A stretch of DNA of 64,000 bases, from NCBI GenBank assembly GCA_015227615.1, contig JAALGZ010000028.1:248001-312000 (forward strand), in the 5' to 3' direction. Each line of letters opens with the position of its first letter. Position 1 is the stretch's first letter. This DNA is from Labyrinthula sp. Ha. Taxonomy: Eukaryota; Sar; Bigyra; Labyrinthulida; Labyrinthulaceae. The notes beneath the pieces were generated by a model. The model saw nothing but the letters and a program-made list of their open reading frames with translations, was not told the origin of the DNA and did no database searches. Shown here one piece after another: positions 1-8,759 of this stretch. The position numbers were made by a program, and so were the translations under genes.

Positions 1-90
1 AATAGGAAATATAGATGGATATTTTTCTAATCTTATAATTATATTAAATACATCTTTTAATGGTGCTTTTATAAGTTTTGCATATTTCAT
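1..90 (-). CDS. N-terminal part of a START/SRPBCC-like protein (runs off the window)
   Basis: An ATG at 90-88 opens a frame of 30 codons that stays open to the window edge. The residues follow the pattern seen at the start of START-like (SRPBCC, including Coq10-type) lipid-binding domains: a short strand, then APLKDVF, then LEKYPSIFP, matching the family habit of 'AP...VF...d.e.YP.F.P'. Such domains bind hydrophobic ligands such as lipids or quinones. A copy of the 12-bp motif ATTTTGGGTAAT lies 15 bp upstream in the sense orientation, which supports this start. The gene is divergent from the 270-aa gene with only 31 bp between the two ATGs. With 30 codons visible, the family call is an inference. 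Confidence 0.5.
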   Translation of the reverse strand, partial: MKYAKLIKAPLKDVFNIIIRLEKYPSIFPI

Positions 91-105
91 TCATTTATTT
101 ATTAA

Positions 106-117
106 ATTACCCAAAAT
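106..117 (-). promoter_or_regulatory. ATTTTGGGTAAT core promoter-like motif
   Basis: Exact 12-bp motif in sense orientation for the minus-strand gene starting at 90 (15 bp gap). The same string occurs before the DPY-30 gene and the 731-codon gene, with one C/T difference before eS26. Here it lies in a 31-bp divergent gap, so it may also serve the plus-strand gene at 122. Confidence 0.6.
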
Positions 118-121
118 TTAA

Positions 122-934
122 ATGTCCCAAAATAATAGTAATTTTACTGTAATACTAAAAAAAATAAAATTAACAATGAGTTTATTTTGTTGTTTTAGAA
201 AGAAAAGAACCAATATTGTATATCGAATAGATCTATCAAAAAATGAAGAACTTATAAGACAAGCTCAAGAACAAAAAGAAGTTCAAAAAAAACCAAGAAT
301 GCCATCTGTTTCATCAATAAATGACTCTGTATATGAGGGTCACGAACGCTGGACTGCACTTCGTTCTTCTGTAGCACCACAACAAGAAAACTCAAAAGTA
401 AATAAAAAAGCTTCAACTTATTCTAATCAATTATTTAATACAAAACTTGTTGAAATGAAAGGAAATAATAAAAATAAACATATGTCAAGAAAATCTATTT
501 CAAGAATAGTGACTCAACCACAATCATATCCACCACCACCACCTTGGTCAGAAAAAACATATGAAAAAAATAAAGAAAAAGAAATAATTAAACAAGTAAG
601 AGATGTAAAAAAATATAAAAATTCAAAAAGTGTTGCTGCTGCAAAAGGTTTTGCAAAATATGTAAAGAAAAGTAAACCAGTTAATAGAGTAAGAAGTAGT
701 GTTGAAACACAAAATAAACATACTTCAAGAAATCAATTTGATAGTATAGATAAATTATTTCAAGTTGGTACTGAAAAAGAAAATAAAACTGGTAGAGAAA
801 GAAAGTTGAGTAGTAAAATAAGTGGTTTTGATTATACTACTACAACTCTTGCAGATAGAAAAAGTAGTTTATTAGATACTTTTCGTAGTAGAAAAAAAAA
901 AGAAAGTTTTAGTAATGACTCTTTATTATGTTAA
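122..934 (+). CDS. Basic low-complexity protein, 270 aa, unrecognised
   Basis: An intact frame of 270 codons ending in TAA. I recognise no family. The protein is rich in Lys, Ser, Arg and Asn, with no clear hydrophobic segment, and has a run of prolines followed by Trp (YPPPPPW) near residue 140. A second ATG at 176 (codon 19) would give an N-terminus MSLFCCFRKKR, where paired cysteines next to a basic cluster could allow lipid anchoring. Either start is possible, and the 31-bp divergent gap does not decide it. Its stop codon overlaps the stop codon of the convergent IQ/WW gene, which carries two WW domains. WW domains bind proline-rich segments, so an interaction between the neighbours is conceivable but unproven. 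Confidence 0.7.
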   Translation: MSQNNSNFTVILKKIKLTMSLFCCFRKKRTNIVYRIDLSKNEELIRQAQEQKEVQKKPRMPSVSSINDSVYEGHERWTALRSSVAPQQENSKVNKKASTYSNQLFNTKLVEMKGNNKNKHMSRKSISRIVTQPQSYPPPPPWSEKTYEKNKEKEIIKQVRDVKKYKNSKSVAAAKGFAKYVKKSKPVNRVRSSVETQNKHTSRNQFDSIDKLFQVGTEKENKTGRERKLSSKISGFDYTTTTLADRKSSLLDTFRSRKKKESFSNDSLLC

Positions 935-3900
935 TAATAACGTGGTGCTTGTATAGAAGGATTTGTATATTTTGATATAAAGTTTTGAGGTGGTTCCCAA
1001 GAAGTTTCTTGTGTAAGTGTATTATAATAATATGATAATTGATATGTATCATCATAATATTCTTCCCAAGGTGAATAATATTGATATTGTGGTGGTGGAT
1101 GTATTGGTGGAGGAGGATCAGTTGATATAGGATTTATCCAAGTTGTTTCACCAGTTTCTTTATTATGATAGTATGGTACACCATAAGTTCTATCAAAATA
1201 TTCTATCCACACTTGTTCTTTATTTTTTACAGTATCACCTTTTTTTTTATATTCAACTTCTTTCTCAATAGTATTCGATAAAACTTTAATTTTGTTTTCA
1301 ATTAGTTTTGCTTTATTTTTCTCACATTTTGTTTCTTCATTCGTAATATCAGTTTTCTGATCTTTGGTTTGGATAGAAATATCTTTCACAACTACCTTTT
1401 CTTCTACTTTAAATTCTTCTTTTTGTTCTGTTGGTATCTTCTGGGTTGCAATTTCCAGGGACTTATTTGTTTTATCTATATCAAGTTTCTTTTTTGAGTG
1501 ATCTTGTTTTACTTCAGCACTCTTTGTTTTCTTCTCCGTTTGTTCCTTTTCTGCGGTATTTGCTTTTTCTCTTACTTGTGTCTTTTCGTTTTCTTCTTGG
1601 TTAATATTCCCTTGTCTCATATCACTAACTTTCTCCTGAGTGAGATTTTGTTCCTTCACAATAATCTTCTCGTTTGTATTATTCTCAATTTTACCAATAA
1701 CTTTATGTTTTGGCTTCTCTTCGTTTATTTCTACGATAACACTTTCTGCAGTTTCTTTATTTTCTTGTTTAACTAGTTTCTTCCTTCTATATCTATTTTG
1801 TATTATTTTTGCATAGTTTTCCATATTTCTCCATTCTTGTTCTTCAATTTCTCTTCTTCTTACCTCCTTCCTTCTTTCCTCTAATCGCTTCTCAAATATC
1901 TTTCTTTCTCTTCTTCCCCTCCATATACACTGAAACCTGAGTATACCCATTTCAACTTTCCTTTCTTCCTCCTCGAATCTCTTCCTTTCATCTGCTTTTC
2001 TTTTGTCTTCTCGCAAAACAAATACTCTTCTTATAGCCATAGTTTTCCTCACAAAACACTGTAGACTCACTACGGCTTCTAATTCCTTTTTCTCTTTCAT
2101 TTGCTTTTCTTTCCTCAACTCAGATATCTTTTTTTGTGCAAGCGCATATCTTATAAAGCAGTGGATAACAAGTAATGCTGGATTGATCCTTTGTTTTAGA
2201 CTACTATAGTTTCTTCTTTGAACAATTCCTCTTCTATATGCTTGTAGAGTCACAACTGCTTGTTTTCTAAGGATAGATTGAGTTTGATAGTGTTGTTGTT
2301 TAAGTGAATAGAGTTTATTCTTAGCCAGTGCTATTTTAAAAAACCTTTGAATAATATTTGCTGAGAGCGTTTCTTGTTTGAGTTGGTTTGTTTTTTGTAA
2401 CAAGAGAGTGAATTCTTTTCTAGTCACTGTTTTAACAGAATATGAGATATAATATATAGTTTGGTTTTGACTGAAATTTGGAACCACTGCAATAAGTTTT
2501 TGTTTGTATACTTTTTCTACAACAGATATTTCGTCAGAGGATTTAAAGAGTGGATATTTTCTTTCTCTAAGTTTTTCTTCTTTCATAGGTTGCATAGATG
2601 CATGAGATAACAAGATACTTGAATAAGTGAATTCTTTAGTTTCTGAAGATGTATTGTTGGATACATTTATTTCTCTTCTTACAGCTAAATGTTTCGTTGT
2701 TTTCTGTACATCTTTCCCTTCAATATTCAGATATGTCTCTTCTTCATCATTCGTCAAAACGGTAAAAGGTGATACTATCTTATATTCGTTCGCTGTCTGA
2801 AGTTTCTTTCTACCTGATACTATTCTTTCAAGAGGAACAAACTCAGTCCATTTAATTCCAAGAACTGCTCTATTCCAGAAACTATATTGATTCCTTCCAT
2901 TTCGTAAAGCAATAACTTTATATTTTTCAAGTATTTTCACCATATATCGCTTCAAAGCGAGTGCAATACAAGTTGAAACTACGCGGTGTATGTTTTCTTT
3001 TGCAAAGAAAGGTATCAACTCTCTACTCATAATCCTTCTTTCTTCCCTAAGTTGTTGTTTCTTCCTCTTTTCTATCCTCCTTTGACGATCTAATACTTGT
3101 TCGGTGACTATTCCTTCAAAACTTCCACTCCAAAAGTTATAACCAATATCATACTCTTCTTCAACTACCTCATTCTCACAAGACCTTTTTTGTATCAACA
3201 AAACTCGTTTCTCTCTCTCTCTAACTAAGCCTTTCTCAATCCTTTCCAAAGTATTTTTTACGATCCTTTTCACAGTTAATCTCGAAACCACAACCTCTCC
3301 AAAACTCTTATCAAGAAATATCTCTACAATCCTCTTACCTACTTTACATACTGCCTCCTTTCTCATCTCTTCTTCATCAATAACATCACCAATTTCTTTC
3401 ACCACAACTCTACACACCCCTCTTATGAAAACCCTAACTAACATGCCTGCAACATTCTCTTTTCTCCTCTTCCACTTCAATCGCTTCAATATACCAGTAG
3501 CAAGTTTCCTTCTTCCTAAACCTTGTATCATTATAGCAGCTTCTTCCTTCGCCATTTCCAACCTTCTACTCCACATACTCTTTATAACCTCCTGATCTCT
3601 TCTTATTAACCATCCCCTAATACAACTCTGTAATATTACAATGGCAACTTCCAACACCTTCTCTATTCTTTTTAATTCAGCAATCCGATTTCCAAGCCAC
3701 CTTCTCCAGCTTGCTTGGACATGAATTACTCCCTTATCTCTCTTTCTCCGTTTTTCTCGTTCAACAACCCTTTTCCAACCTAATTTTCTTTTCCACTGTT
3801 TCTGAACAAAAATTGCAGCTTTTGTTTTTTCTTCCAGACGTGAATCAAGTTTTCTTCTGTATTGTCTTTGCAACTTAATTACAACTTTCAATAATAAACC

Positions 3901-4932
3901 AAGAACACTATTTGCAACAAACAGTCCCCATTTAATAAAAGCACTTTTTAACTTTCTCATCGACCAAGTATTCAGATACCAATACAACTTTTGCACAGTC
4001 ATATTTTTCGTATGAGTTTCTAAGTGCTTTTGTATTAAATATTGTTTCCTTCCTTGAATAAACTCTTTCCACTGATCAAAAGGTGTTTGCAATTGAGATA
4101 AGAATATTTTCTCTAAAACTTCTAAAGATGTACTTTTCTTTAAATATTCTGGCAAAGGTAAGTTATTTTCTTTAAGAGATTTTGTTAATTGTCTATTTGT
4201 TCTTAATATACAGAATTTATTCAGTGCTTGTTGTTTTTTTAACACAGTTACATTTTCTGCTGAAGGATAAGGATTAAGAAAAATAAGTGGAGATGAACAA
4301 AAACTATGTTTCAGAGGTCCAGCAATTGGTTCAAGAGAAGTTTTTTTCCTAGGAGGAAGAAGGATAATAGACTGATAATATTTCAAACGTTGTTCTACGG
4401 TTTTAGATACTTTTTTCACTTTAGTTTGTTTGAGCTGTTCTTCAATAGAAAAAATTTCTTGGGATAATACTTTATATTCTTTTGAACTTTTATTAAGTTG
4501 TTTTTGTTTTGCAATAAGTTTATTTTTTCTAGAATAAAGTTCTTGTAAATTTGATAATCTTCGACCAGATACACCAAGTTTTTCAAACTCCTCTGAATAA
4601 ATGCTTGTTGTTTGAGAGAGAGAAGGTTGGACAGACCCATAAAATTCATTATGCTTTTCCATTTTTTCCAATTTCTCTTTTGCATTTATAATTTTATTTA
4701 GTTCAAATACTTCTTCTTTTTCAATTTCTGTAGTTTGTATATTCAAAGATATGTTTTCTTTGGATATTTTTCTTGGATTTTCCGATATGATATCACGAAG
4801 ATTATCCAAAGAGATAAGAGTTCCTAGCTTTCTACCTCTGCGTTCACGCTCTCCAAATTTAACTGCATAATTTACATTTTCACCATAATATATCATATTC
4901 AGTTCATCTTCTCTCTTTCTCTTTGTTTTCAT
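931..4932 (-). CDS. IQ-motif and WW-domain protein, 1333 aa
   Basis: A single uninterrupted frame of 1333 codons. The protein has two clusters of IQ-type calmodulin or light-chain binding motifs, one around residues 345-475 (for example VIKLQRQYRRK, VILQSCIRGW) and one around 860-1050 (VTLQAYRRG, VSLQCFVRK, LRFQCIWRGRR, IIQNRYRRKK). A Lys/Glu-rich stretch follows at about 1065-1235, probably extended or coiled. The C-terminus has two WW domains, about 1241-1269 (VWIEYFDRTYGVPYYHN...TTW) and 1288-1315 (SPWEEYYDDTYQLSYYYN...TSW), joined by a proline-rich linker. This layout suggests a large scaffold of the cytoskeleton, centriole or flagellum; that role is inferred. It is divergent from the DPY-30 gene (195 bp apart) and its stop overlaps that of the 270-aa gene. 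No motif copy in its own sense orientation is visible upstream. Confidence 0.9.
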   Translation of the reverse strand: MKTKRKREDELNMIYYGENVNYAVKFGERERRGRKLGTLISLDNLRDIISENPRKISKENISLNIQTTEIEKEEVFELNKIINAKEKLEKMEKHNEFYGSVQPSLSQTTSIYSEEFEKLGVSGRRLSNLQELYSRKNKLIAKQKQLNKSSKEYKVLSQEIFSIEEQLKQTKVKKVSKTVEQRLKYYQSIILLPPRKKTSLEPIAGPLKHSFCSSPLIFLNPYPSAENVTVLKKQQALNKFCILRTNRQLTKSLKENNLPLPEYLKKSTSLEVLEKIFLSQLQTPFDQWKEFIQGRKQYLIQKHLETHTKNMTVQKLYWYLNTWSMRKLKSAFIKWGLFVANSVLGLLLKVVIKLQRQYRRKLDSRLEEKTKAAIFVQKQWKRKLGWKRVVEREKRRKRDKGVIHVQASWRRWLGNRIAELKRIEKVLEVAIVILQSCIRGWLIRRDQEVIKSMWSRRLEMAKEEAAIMIQGLGRRKLATGILKRLKWKRRKENVAGMLVRVFIRGVCRVVVKEIGDVIDEEEMRKEAVCKVGKRIVEIFLDKSFGEVVVSRLTVKRIVKNTLERIEKGLVREREKRVLLIQKRSCENEVVEEEYDIGYNFWSGSFEGIVTEQVLDRQRRIEKRKKQQLREERRIMSRELIPFFAKENIHRVVSTCIALALKRYMVKILEKYKVIALRNGRNQYSFWNRAVLGIKWTEFVPLERIVSGRKKLQTANEYKIVSPFTVLTNDEEETYLNIEGKDVQKTTKHLAVRREINVSNNTSSETKEFTYSSILLSHASMQPMKEEKLRERKYPLFKSSDEISVVEKVYKQKLIAVVPNFSQNQTIYYISYSVKTVTRKEFTLLLQKTNQLKQETLSANIIQRFFKIALAKNKLYSLKQQHYQTQSILRKQAVVTLQAYRRGIVQRRNYSSLKQRINPALLVIHCFIRYALAQKKISELRKEKQMKEKKELEAVVSLQCFVRKTMAIRRVFVLREDKRKADERKRFEEEERKVEMGILRFQCIWRGRRERKIFEKRLEERRKEVRRREIEEQEWRNMENYAKIIQNRYRRKKLVKQENKETAESVIVEINEEKPKHKVIGKIENNTNEKIIVKEQNLTQEKVSDMRQGNINQEENEKTQVREKANTAEKEQTEKKTKSAEVKQDHSKKKLDIDKTNKSLEIATQKIPTEQKEEFKVEEKVVVKDISIQTKDQKTDITNEETKCEKNKAKLIENKIKVLSNTIEKEVEYKKKGDTVKNKEQVWIEYFDRTYGVPYYHNKETGETTWINPISTDPPPPIHPPPQYQYYSPWEEYYDDTYQLSYYYNTLTQETSWEPPQNFISKYTNPSIQAPRYY

Positions 4933-5078
4933 CTCTTAACTGTCATCCATAATAACAATCATGATGCCACGTCACTAAGAATAGGCCTATAATTAGCTTA
5001 TTTTAAGTCAACTTATCACAGTATTCTAACCAATAGCTAGCTAGAGCTTCGGTTAAAAAGCCGTTAAACTTTCGGTAT

Positions 5079-5090
5079 ATTTTGGGTAAT
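5079..5090 (+). promoter_or_regulatory. ATTTTGGGTAAT core promoter-like motif
   Basis: Exact 12-bp motif ending 37 bp before the DPY-30 protein ATG at 5128, in sense orientation. It is the only copy in the 195-bp divergent gap (4933-5127), so it may be shared with the IQ/WW gene. Just upstream is a tandem-like pair, GGTTAAA and CCGTTAAAC, with no known role. Confidence 0.65.
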
Positions 5091-5127
5091 CAATTAATCA
5101 ACAAAAATAAAAAAGAAAACAAATTTT

Positions 5128-5589
5128 ATGGAGGTAGAAAACACTTCTAACACTACGCCAGCACCAGCAGCAACTGAAAATGCAGCACCTAGTGAACCTG
5201 CACCTACCACATCCACTTCAGTTGAACCTACAGAATCTACGACACCAGCATCCGCTGCAGAACAAGTGCCCGCACAATCTGCAACGGCAAGTGCTCCAAA
5301 TACCGTTTCTGATGTATCTGCAGCAGCTGTGGGAGCATCAAGTGAAGTAACAAAAACAGAAGAAGAAAAACCAAAAGAAGAAGTTGAAAAGAAAGAAGAA
5401 GCAGGAGAGAATGTTCCAAGTAGAAAACCAGGTATGCAAAGTTTACCTATCAGACAATATTTGGATCAAACTGTTGTTCCAGTATTGTTAACTGGTATGA
5501 GTCAACTTACAAAAGAAAGACCTAATTGTGATGAAGTTGAATGGTTAGCACAATGGATGCTAAGAAATAACCCAAACAAGAAAAAATAA
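5128..5589 (+). CDS. DPY-30 domain protein, 153 aa
   Basis: The C-terminal 50 residues match the DPY-30 motif, a helix-turn-helix dimerisation domain: [20 protein letters not shown], then LTKERPN, then [12 protein letters not shown]. In known proteins this domain binds amphipathic helices. It occurs in COMPASS/MLL histone methyltransferase complexes and in flagellar radial spokes. The first 100 residues are low complexity, rich in Ala, Thr, Pro, Ser and Glu, and make the protein somewhat longer than the roughly 100-residue canonical DPY-30. Which complex it serves cannot be told from sequence. The start is supported by the promoter-like motif 37 bp upstream. Its stop lies 2 bp from the stop of the convergent channel gene. 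Confidence 0.92.
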   Translation: MEVENTSNTTPAPAATENAAPSEPAPTTSTSVEPTESTTPASAAEQVPAQSATASAPNTVSDVSAAAVGASSEVTKTEEEKPKEEVEKKEEAGENVPSRKPGMQSLPIRQYLDQTVVPVLLTGMSQLTKERPNCDEVEWLAQWMLRNNPNKKK

Positions 5590-5591
5590 CT

Positions 5592-8351
5592 TTAAGTTTT
5601 TAACTTGTTTCTGAAAACATGTTGCAAAGTTTTTACACTCGTAAATATTTGTTTTACTTGATAAGTTGCTTCTCTTTCAGCAATATCATGAACTTGAAGA
5701 TATTCTTTATGTATAATATTTTTCAATATTTTTGGAATTCTTTCAGTATGAAAACGTTTTTCAAGACACCAAGCAAGAAATTCAACTTGTTTATATTCAA
5801 AAGTAGATATTATACTTTTTCTTCTAGATTGTAAAAGAAAAGTATCAACAATAATAGCTGTATAAAAATTATTGATAATATTAAATATAAAAAACCAAAA
5901 AGAATAAAAATATAATCTAATAAATATTGTTTGTTTTGGAATAGAACGAAATAATAATAACCAATTATCACCTAATAAAATAAAAAATAAATTAAAAAGA
6001 GATTGAGAAAAAGTTGAAAAAGAAGATATTAAATATCCAAAAGTAAGCATAGCAAGAATAGAATATATAGATAAAAATAAAAAACATAATGAAAATATAT
6101 GTAATATTTTAATAGCAGCTTGTTTATATACAAGTAAAACAACTTCAAATAAGAGAAATGGTTTCCATTTTGGTAAATAATAAAATATATTTAATTTTTG
6201 TTTTTTATTATAATTTTGTAAGAAATAAAATAAAGCAAATTGTTTTTGTGTAAGAGTAGCAGTTCCATTAATTTGTCTAAAAAAAGAAACAATAACACCA
6301 ATAAATACTTTAAGTAAAACTAAATTACCAAAAGAAAGAAAAATAATATGATATAAACTAGATAACAATAAAGAAGATTTTATTTCTACATAATATAATT
6401 TTTCAGTCCATGAAGATAAAGTAAGTGCTTCAAAGTTAGTAAATAAACTATTAAATATATTATCATAATTAAAATCTTGTTCAATAGTTGAGTTTGTATT
6501 ATTTTGATTAAACATTTCAAGTGAAAGAAGTGAAAAAATAAATAAATATACACATAAAATAAGAAAAGTATATCCTACTGAGGATATTGATAAAGATACA
6601 GCTTCCATTAATTTTCTTGTTGATCTACTTGATCTTAAAACCAACCTTAGTGGTCTAATTAATCTAAAAGTTCTTAATAATCTAACAATAGATCCCATAG
6701 AAGAAGAACCAGAAAGTTGAACTAGTTTAGAAACAATAACAGAAAATACAAGAAAAGTATCGATACAATTACCTAATTGTTGTAAATGTCCAGAAGGTGG
6801 AAAAAGTAGTCCATTAGAAATAGTTAAACATATTAGTTCAAATAGAAAAGCAAATAATATACAATTATTTATAAGAGATAAAATATATTTTGTATATGAA
6901 GAAGCAATTGGAGAATCAAAGATGAGAGTAAGTGAACTTAAAAGAATAACACAAAGAAAAGTTGGATTCCAATACTTGGAAGTTGTTAAATATATACAAG
7001 TTTTTCGTATGCGTGAGGATTCATGAAAAATAAAAAAAGAAGAGTTTAATGTGTCATCTGTTATGTTGAAATGTGTTCTAAATTGCTTAAACCAAGTGGA
7101 TTCAAGGTATAAAGTATTAACTGAAAAAACTGAACTTTTCTTTTTAGACCAGTTATTTTGTAAGCATACTTGAACAGCTATTTTTGTTTGTTTATCTTTA
7201 GATAACATATTATATAAGATATCTTTTTTTTCTTTACGTAAATTAGAAAAAAATAGTTTTTGTTTATCTATATCTTTAAGTGCAAAATGTTTTAAAACAA
7301 CAACAATAACAACATTTACTAAAATAAGGTTGATTAAAATATAAAAAGTATACCAAAAAATTGAAGAATAAGTATTATTTATTTTTGTTTGTATATTTGT
7401 TGTCATAGATATGAAATAGTTTAATGAGGATAATAATAAATTATTATCCTGTTTTCCAAATAAAACCTCAATATAATAAAATAAAATAAATAGAACAAAA
7501 ATAAGAATAAATACTTTTATTAACTCTGGAAAGGAAGCAATAAGATTTTTACAAATAGATACAAGTTTTTTATTTCTTCTTAAAAGTTTGGTCATTCTGA
7601 ATAATCTAAAACATCTTAATAAAGATAAGTTAATAAAACTTCCTCCAAATAAAGTAATTCCAACTTCTAGAAAAGAAGTCAGAACTAAAAAAGTATCAAA
7701 TTTATTAAAGTTAGATTTAAAAAAAATTTTTTCTTGATTTATTCGTATAATAAGCTCAATAGAAAAGAGAATTGTAAATATAATCTCAGCAATATATTGA
7801 AACTGTGTAAAAATCAAGTATTGGTTATTATGCCAAGAACAAAGTATAAGTACATTAATAATAACAAGTATATTTGATATTCTATTAAACCAAAGCGATT
7901 GATGTATTTTTTGTAACAATGTTTTTTTTATCTGAAATGAATGGTTTACATAAGAAGTTTTTATAACTGATATTTTTGCATCTCTTTTTATAGGTTTTTG
8001 AAGTTGTGATATATTTAGACGTATTATAGCTATAAATAAAGCAAAAAAAGAAATTGAAAAAGAGAGATACATAAATAAAAGATATATTAAAACAAAGATT
8101 TGTGAAACTTTTTCTCCTAAAACAGTAGATTCTTTTAAATATTGAAGAAGTTCTTGATATTGTATTCTTACTTGATATCTGAATGTAATCATCAAGTTTG
8201 TAATAAACACTTTTCTTATAGAAATTGTTTCTTTTATAGATATACAATATAAATATATCCATATTATAAATGAATATATAAATAATATACATATAAATAT
8301 TATTCCCATAAATAAAACTTCTGGAATCACTTTGATTACATTTCTTTTCAT
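5592..8351 (-). CDS. Voltage-gated cation channel-like protein, atypical, 919 aa
   Basis: An intact frame of 919 codons, strongly hydrophobic. Two complete six-helix repeats can be seen. In repeat one (about 155-355) the S4 is RCFRLFRMTKLLRR at 246-259. In repeat two (about 460-692) the S4 is VRLLRTFRLIRPLRLVLR at 556-573, followed by a pore loop with TLSSWTE at 644-650. The N-terminus has only two helices (about 10-37 and 85-112). The C-terminus has an S5-pore-S6-like module (about 748-838) with FSTFSQSL...ILLGDNW but no sensor helices before it. The pore resembles both the second repeat of four-domain Ca/Na channels (GD-W) and polycystins (FSTF...ILGD). Four-domain channels normally exceed 1500 residues, so this is short. 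Membrane cation transport is likely; the ion is unknown. Only 44 bp separate it from the eS26 stop, with no promoter motif in the gap. Confidence 0.88.
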   Translation of the reverse strand: MKRNVIKVIPEVLFMGIIFICILFIYSFIIWIYLYCISIKETISIRKVFITNLMITFRYQVRIQYQELLQYLKESTVLGEKVSQIFVLIYLLFMYLSFSISFFALFIAIIRLNISQLQKPIKRDAKISVIKTSYVNHSFQIKKTLLQKIHQSLWFNRISNILVIINVLILCSWHNNQYLIFTQFQYIAEIIFTILFSIELIIRINQEKIFFKSNFNKFDTFLVLTSFLEVGITLFGGSFINLSLLRCFRLFRMTKLLRRNKKLVSICKNLIASFPELIKVFILIFVLFILFYYIEVLFGKQDNNLLLSSLNYFISMTTNIQTKINNTYSSIFWYTFYILINLILVNVVIVVVLKHFALKDIDKQKLFFSNLRKEKKDILYNMLSKDKQTKIAVQVCLQNNWSKKKSSVFSVNTLYLESTWFKQFRTHFNITDDTLNSSFFIFHESSRIRKTCIYLTTSKYWNPTFLCVILLSSLTLIFDSPIASSYTKYILSLINNCILFAFLFELICLTISNGLLFPPSGHLQQLGNCIDTFLVFSVIVSKLVQLSGSSSMGSIVRLLRTFRLIRPLRLVLRSSRSTRKLMEAVSLSISSVGYTFLILCVYLFIFSLLSLEMFNQNNTNSTIEQDFNYDNIFNSLFTNFEALTLSSWTEKLYYVEIKSSLLLSSLYHIIFLSFGNLVLLKVFIGVIVSFFRQINGTATLTQKQFALFYFLQNYNKKQKLNIFYYLPKWKPFLLFEVVLLVYKQAAIKILHIFSLCFLFLSIYSILAMLTFGYLISSFSTFSQSLFNLFFILLGDNWLLLFRSIPKQTIFIRLYFYSFWFFIFNIINNFYTAIIVDTFLLQSRRKSIISTFEYKQVEFLAWCLEKRFHTERIPKILKNIIHKEYLQVHDIAEREATYQVKQIFTSVKTLQHVFRNKLKT

Positions 8352-8395
8352 TGTTTTGAACGGATATGTATATAAGAAGAATGTATACTTAAACC

Positions 8396-8713
8396 TTACT
8401 TAAAAGACTTTCTTTGAGGTGGTTCTCTTATTTTTCTTGCTTCTTTAGCTCTTCCTCTTACAATTCTTCTGTGAACAGCACATCCTACGCAGTAGTGCAT
8501 CTTCATGTACATTTTAGGTACTACAAACTCTTCATACACTGAAGCTTCCCTGATATCTCTCATACTAGACATATCTACAATGTTTCGTACTTGAAATCTC
8601 TTGATTGCTTTATCCTTTGGTGGTCTACCTCCACATCCATCACATACTACGCTTTGTGGAACTTTTCCTCTGTTATGTCTGTTTCTTCCGTGGTTTCTTC
8701 TTTTTACTGTCAT
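8396..8713 (-). CDS. RPS26: 40S ribosomal protein eS26, 105 aa
   Basis: Clear eS26 of the small ribosomal subunit. It begins MTVKRRNHGRNRHNRG, has a zinc-binding pair of cysteines in VVCDGCGG and a second pair in MHYCVGCAVH, and carries the conserved PKDKAIKRF, SMRDI and VPKMYMK segments. In other eukaryotes eS26 contacts mRNA near the exit channel. The C-terminal tail after REPPQR is shorter than in animals and yeast. An in-frame ATG exists 15 codons upstream at 8758, but it lies on the far side of the promoter-like motif (8740-8751), while the chosen ATG lies 26 bp downstream of that motif and matches the family start. The gene runs head to tail into the channel gene. Confidence 0.97.
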   Translation of the reverse strand: MTVKRRNHGRNRHNRGKVPQSVVCDGCGGRPPKDKAIKRFQVRNIVDMSSMRDIREASVYEEFVVPKMYMKMHYCVGCAVHRRIVRGRAKEARKIREPPQRKSFK

Positions 8714-8739
8714 TTTATTCTTTTTGTTGGATTTAATCA

Positions 8740-8751
8740 ATTGCCCAAAAT
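8740..8751 (-). promoter_or_regulatory. ATTTTGGGCAAT core promoter-like motif
   Basis: One-base variant (C for T) of the motif found before three other genes, in sense orientation 26 bp upstream of the eS26 start. It sets the eS26 start downstream of the first in-frame ATG. Confidence 0.6.
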
Positions 8752-8759
8752 TAATCATA

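Noticed and set aside
1498-1776. 92-codon hydrophobic plus-strand frame
   Set aside because: Antisense shadow of the Lys/Glu-rich part of the IQ/WW protein.
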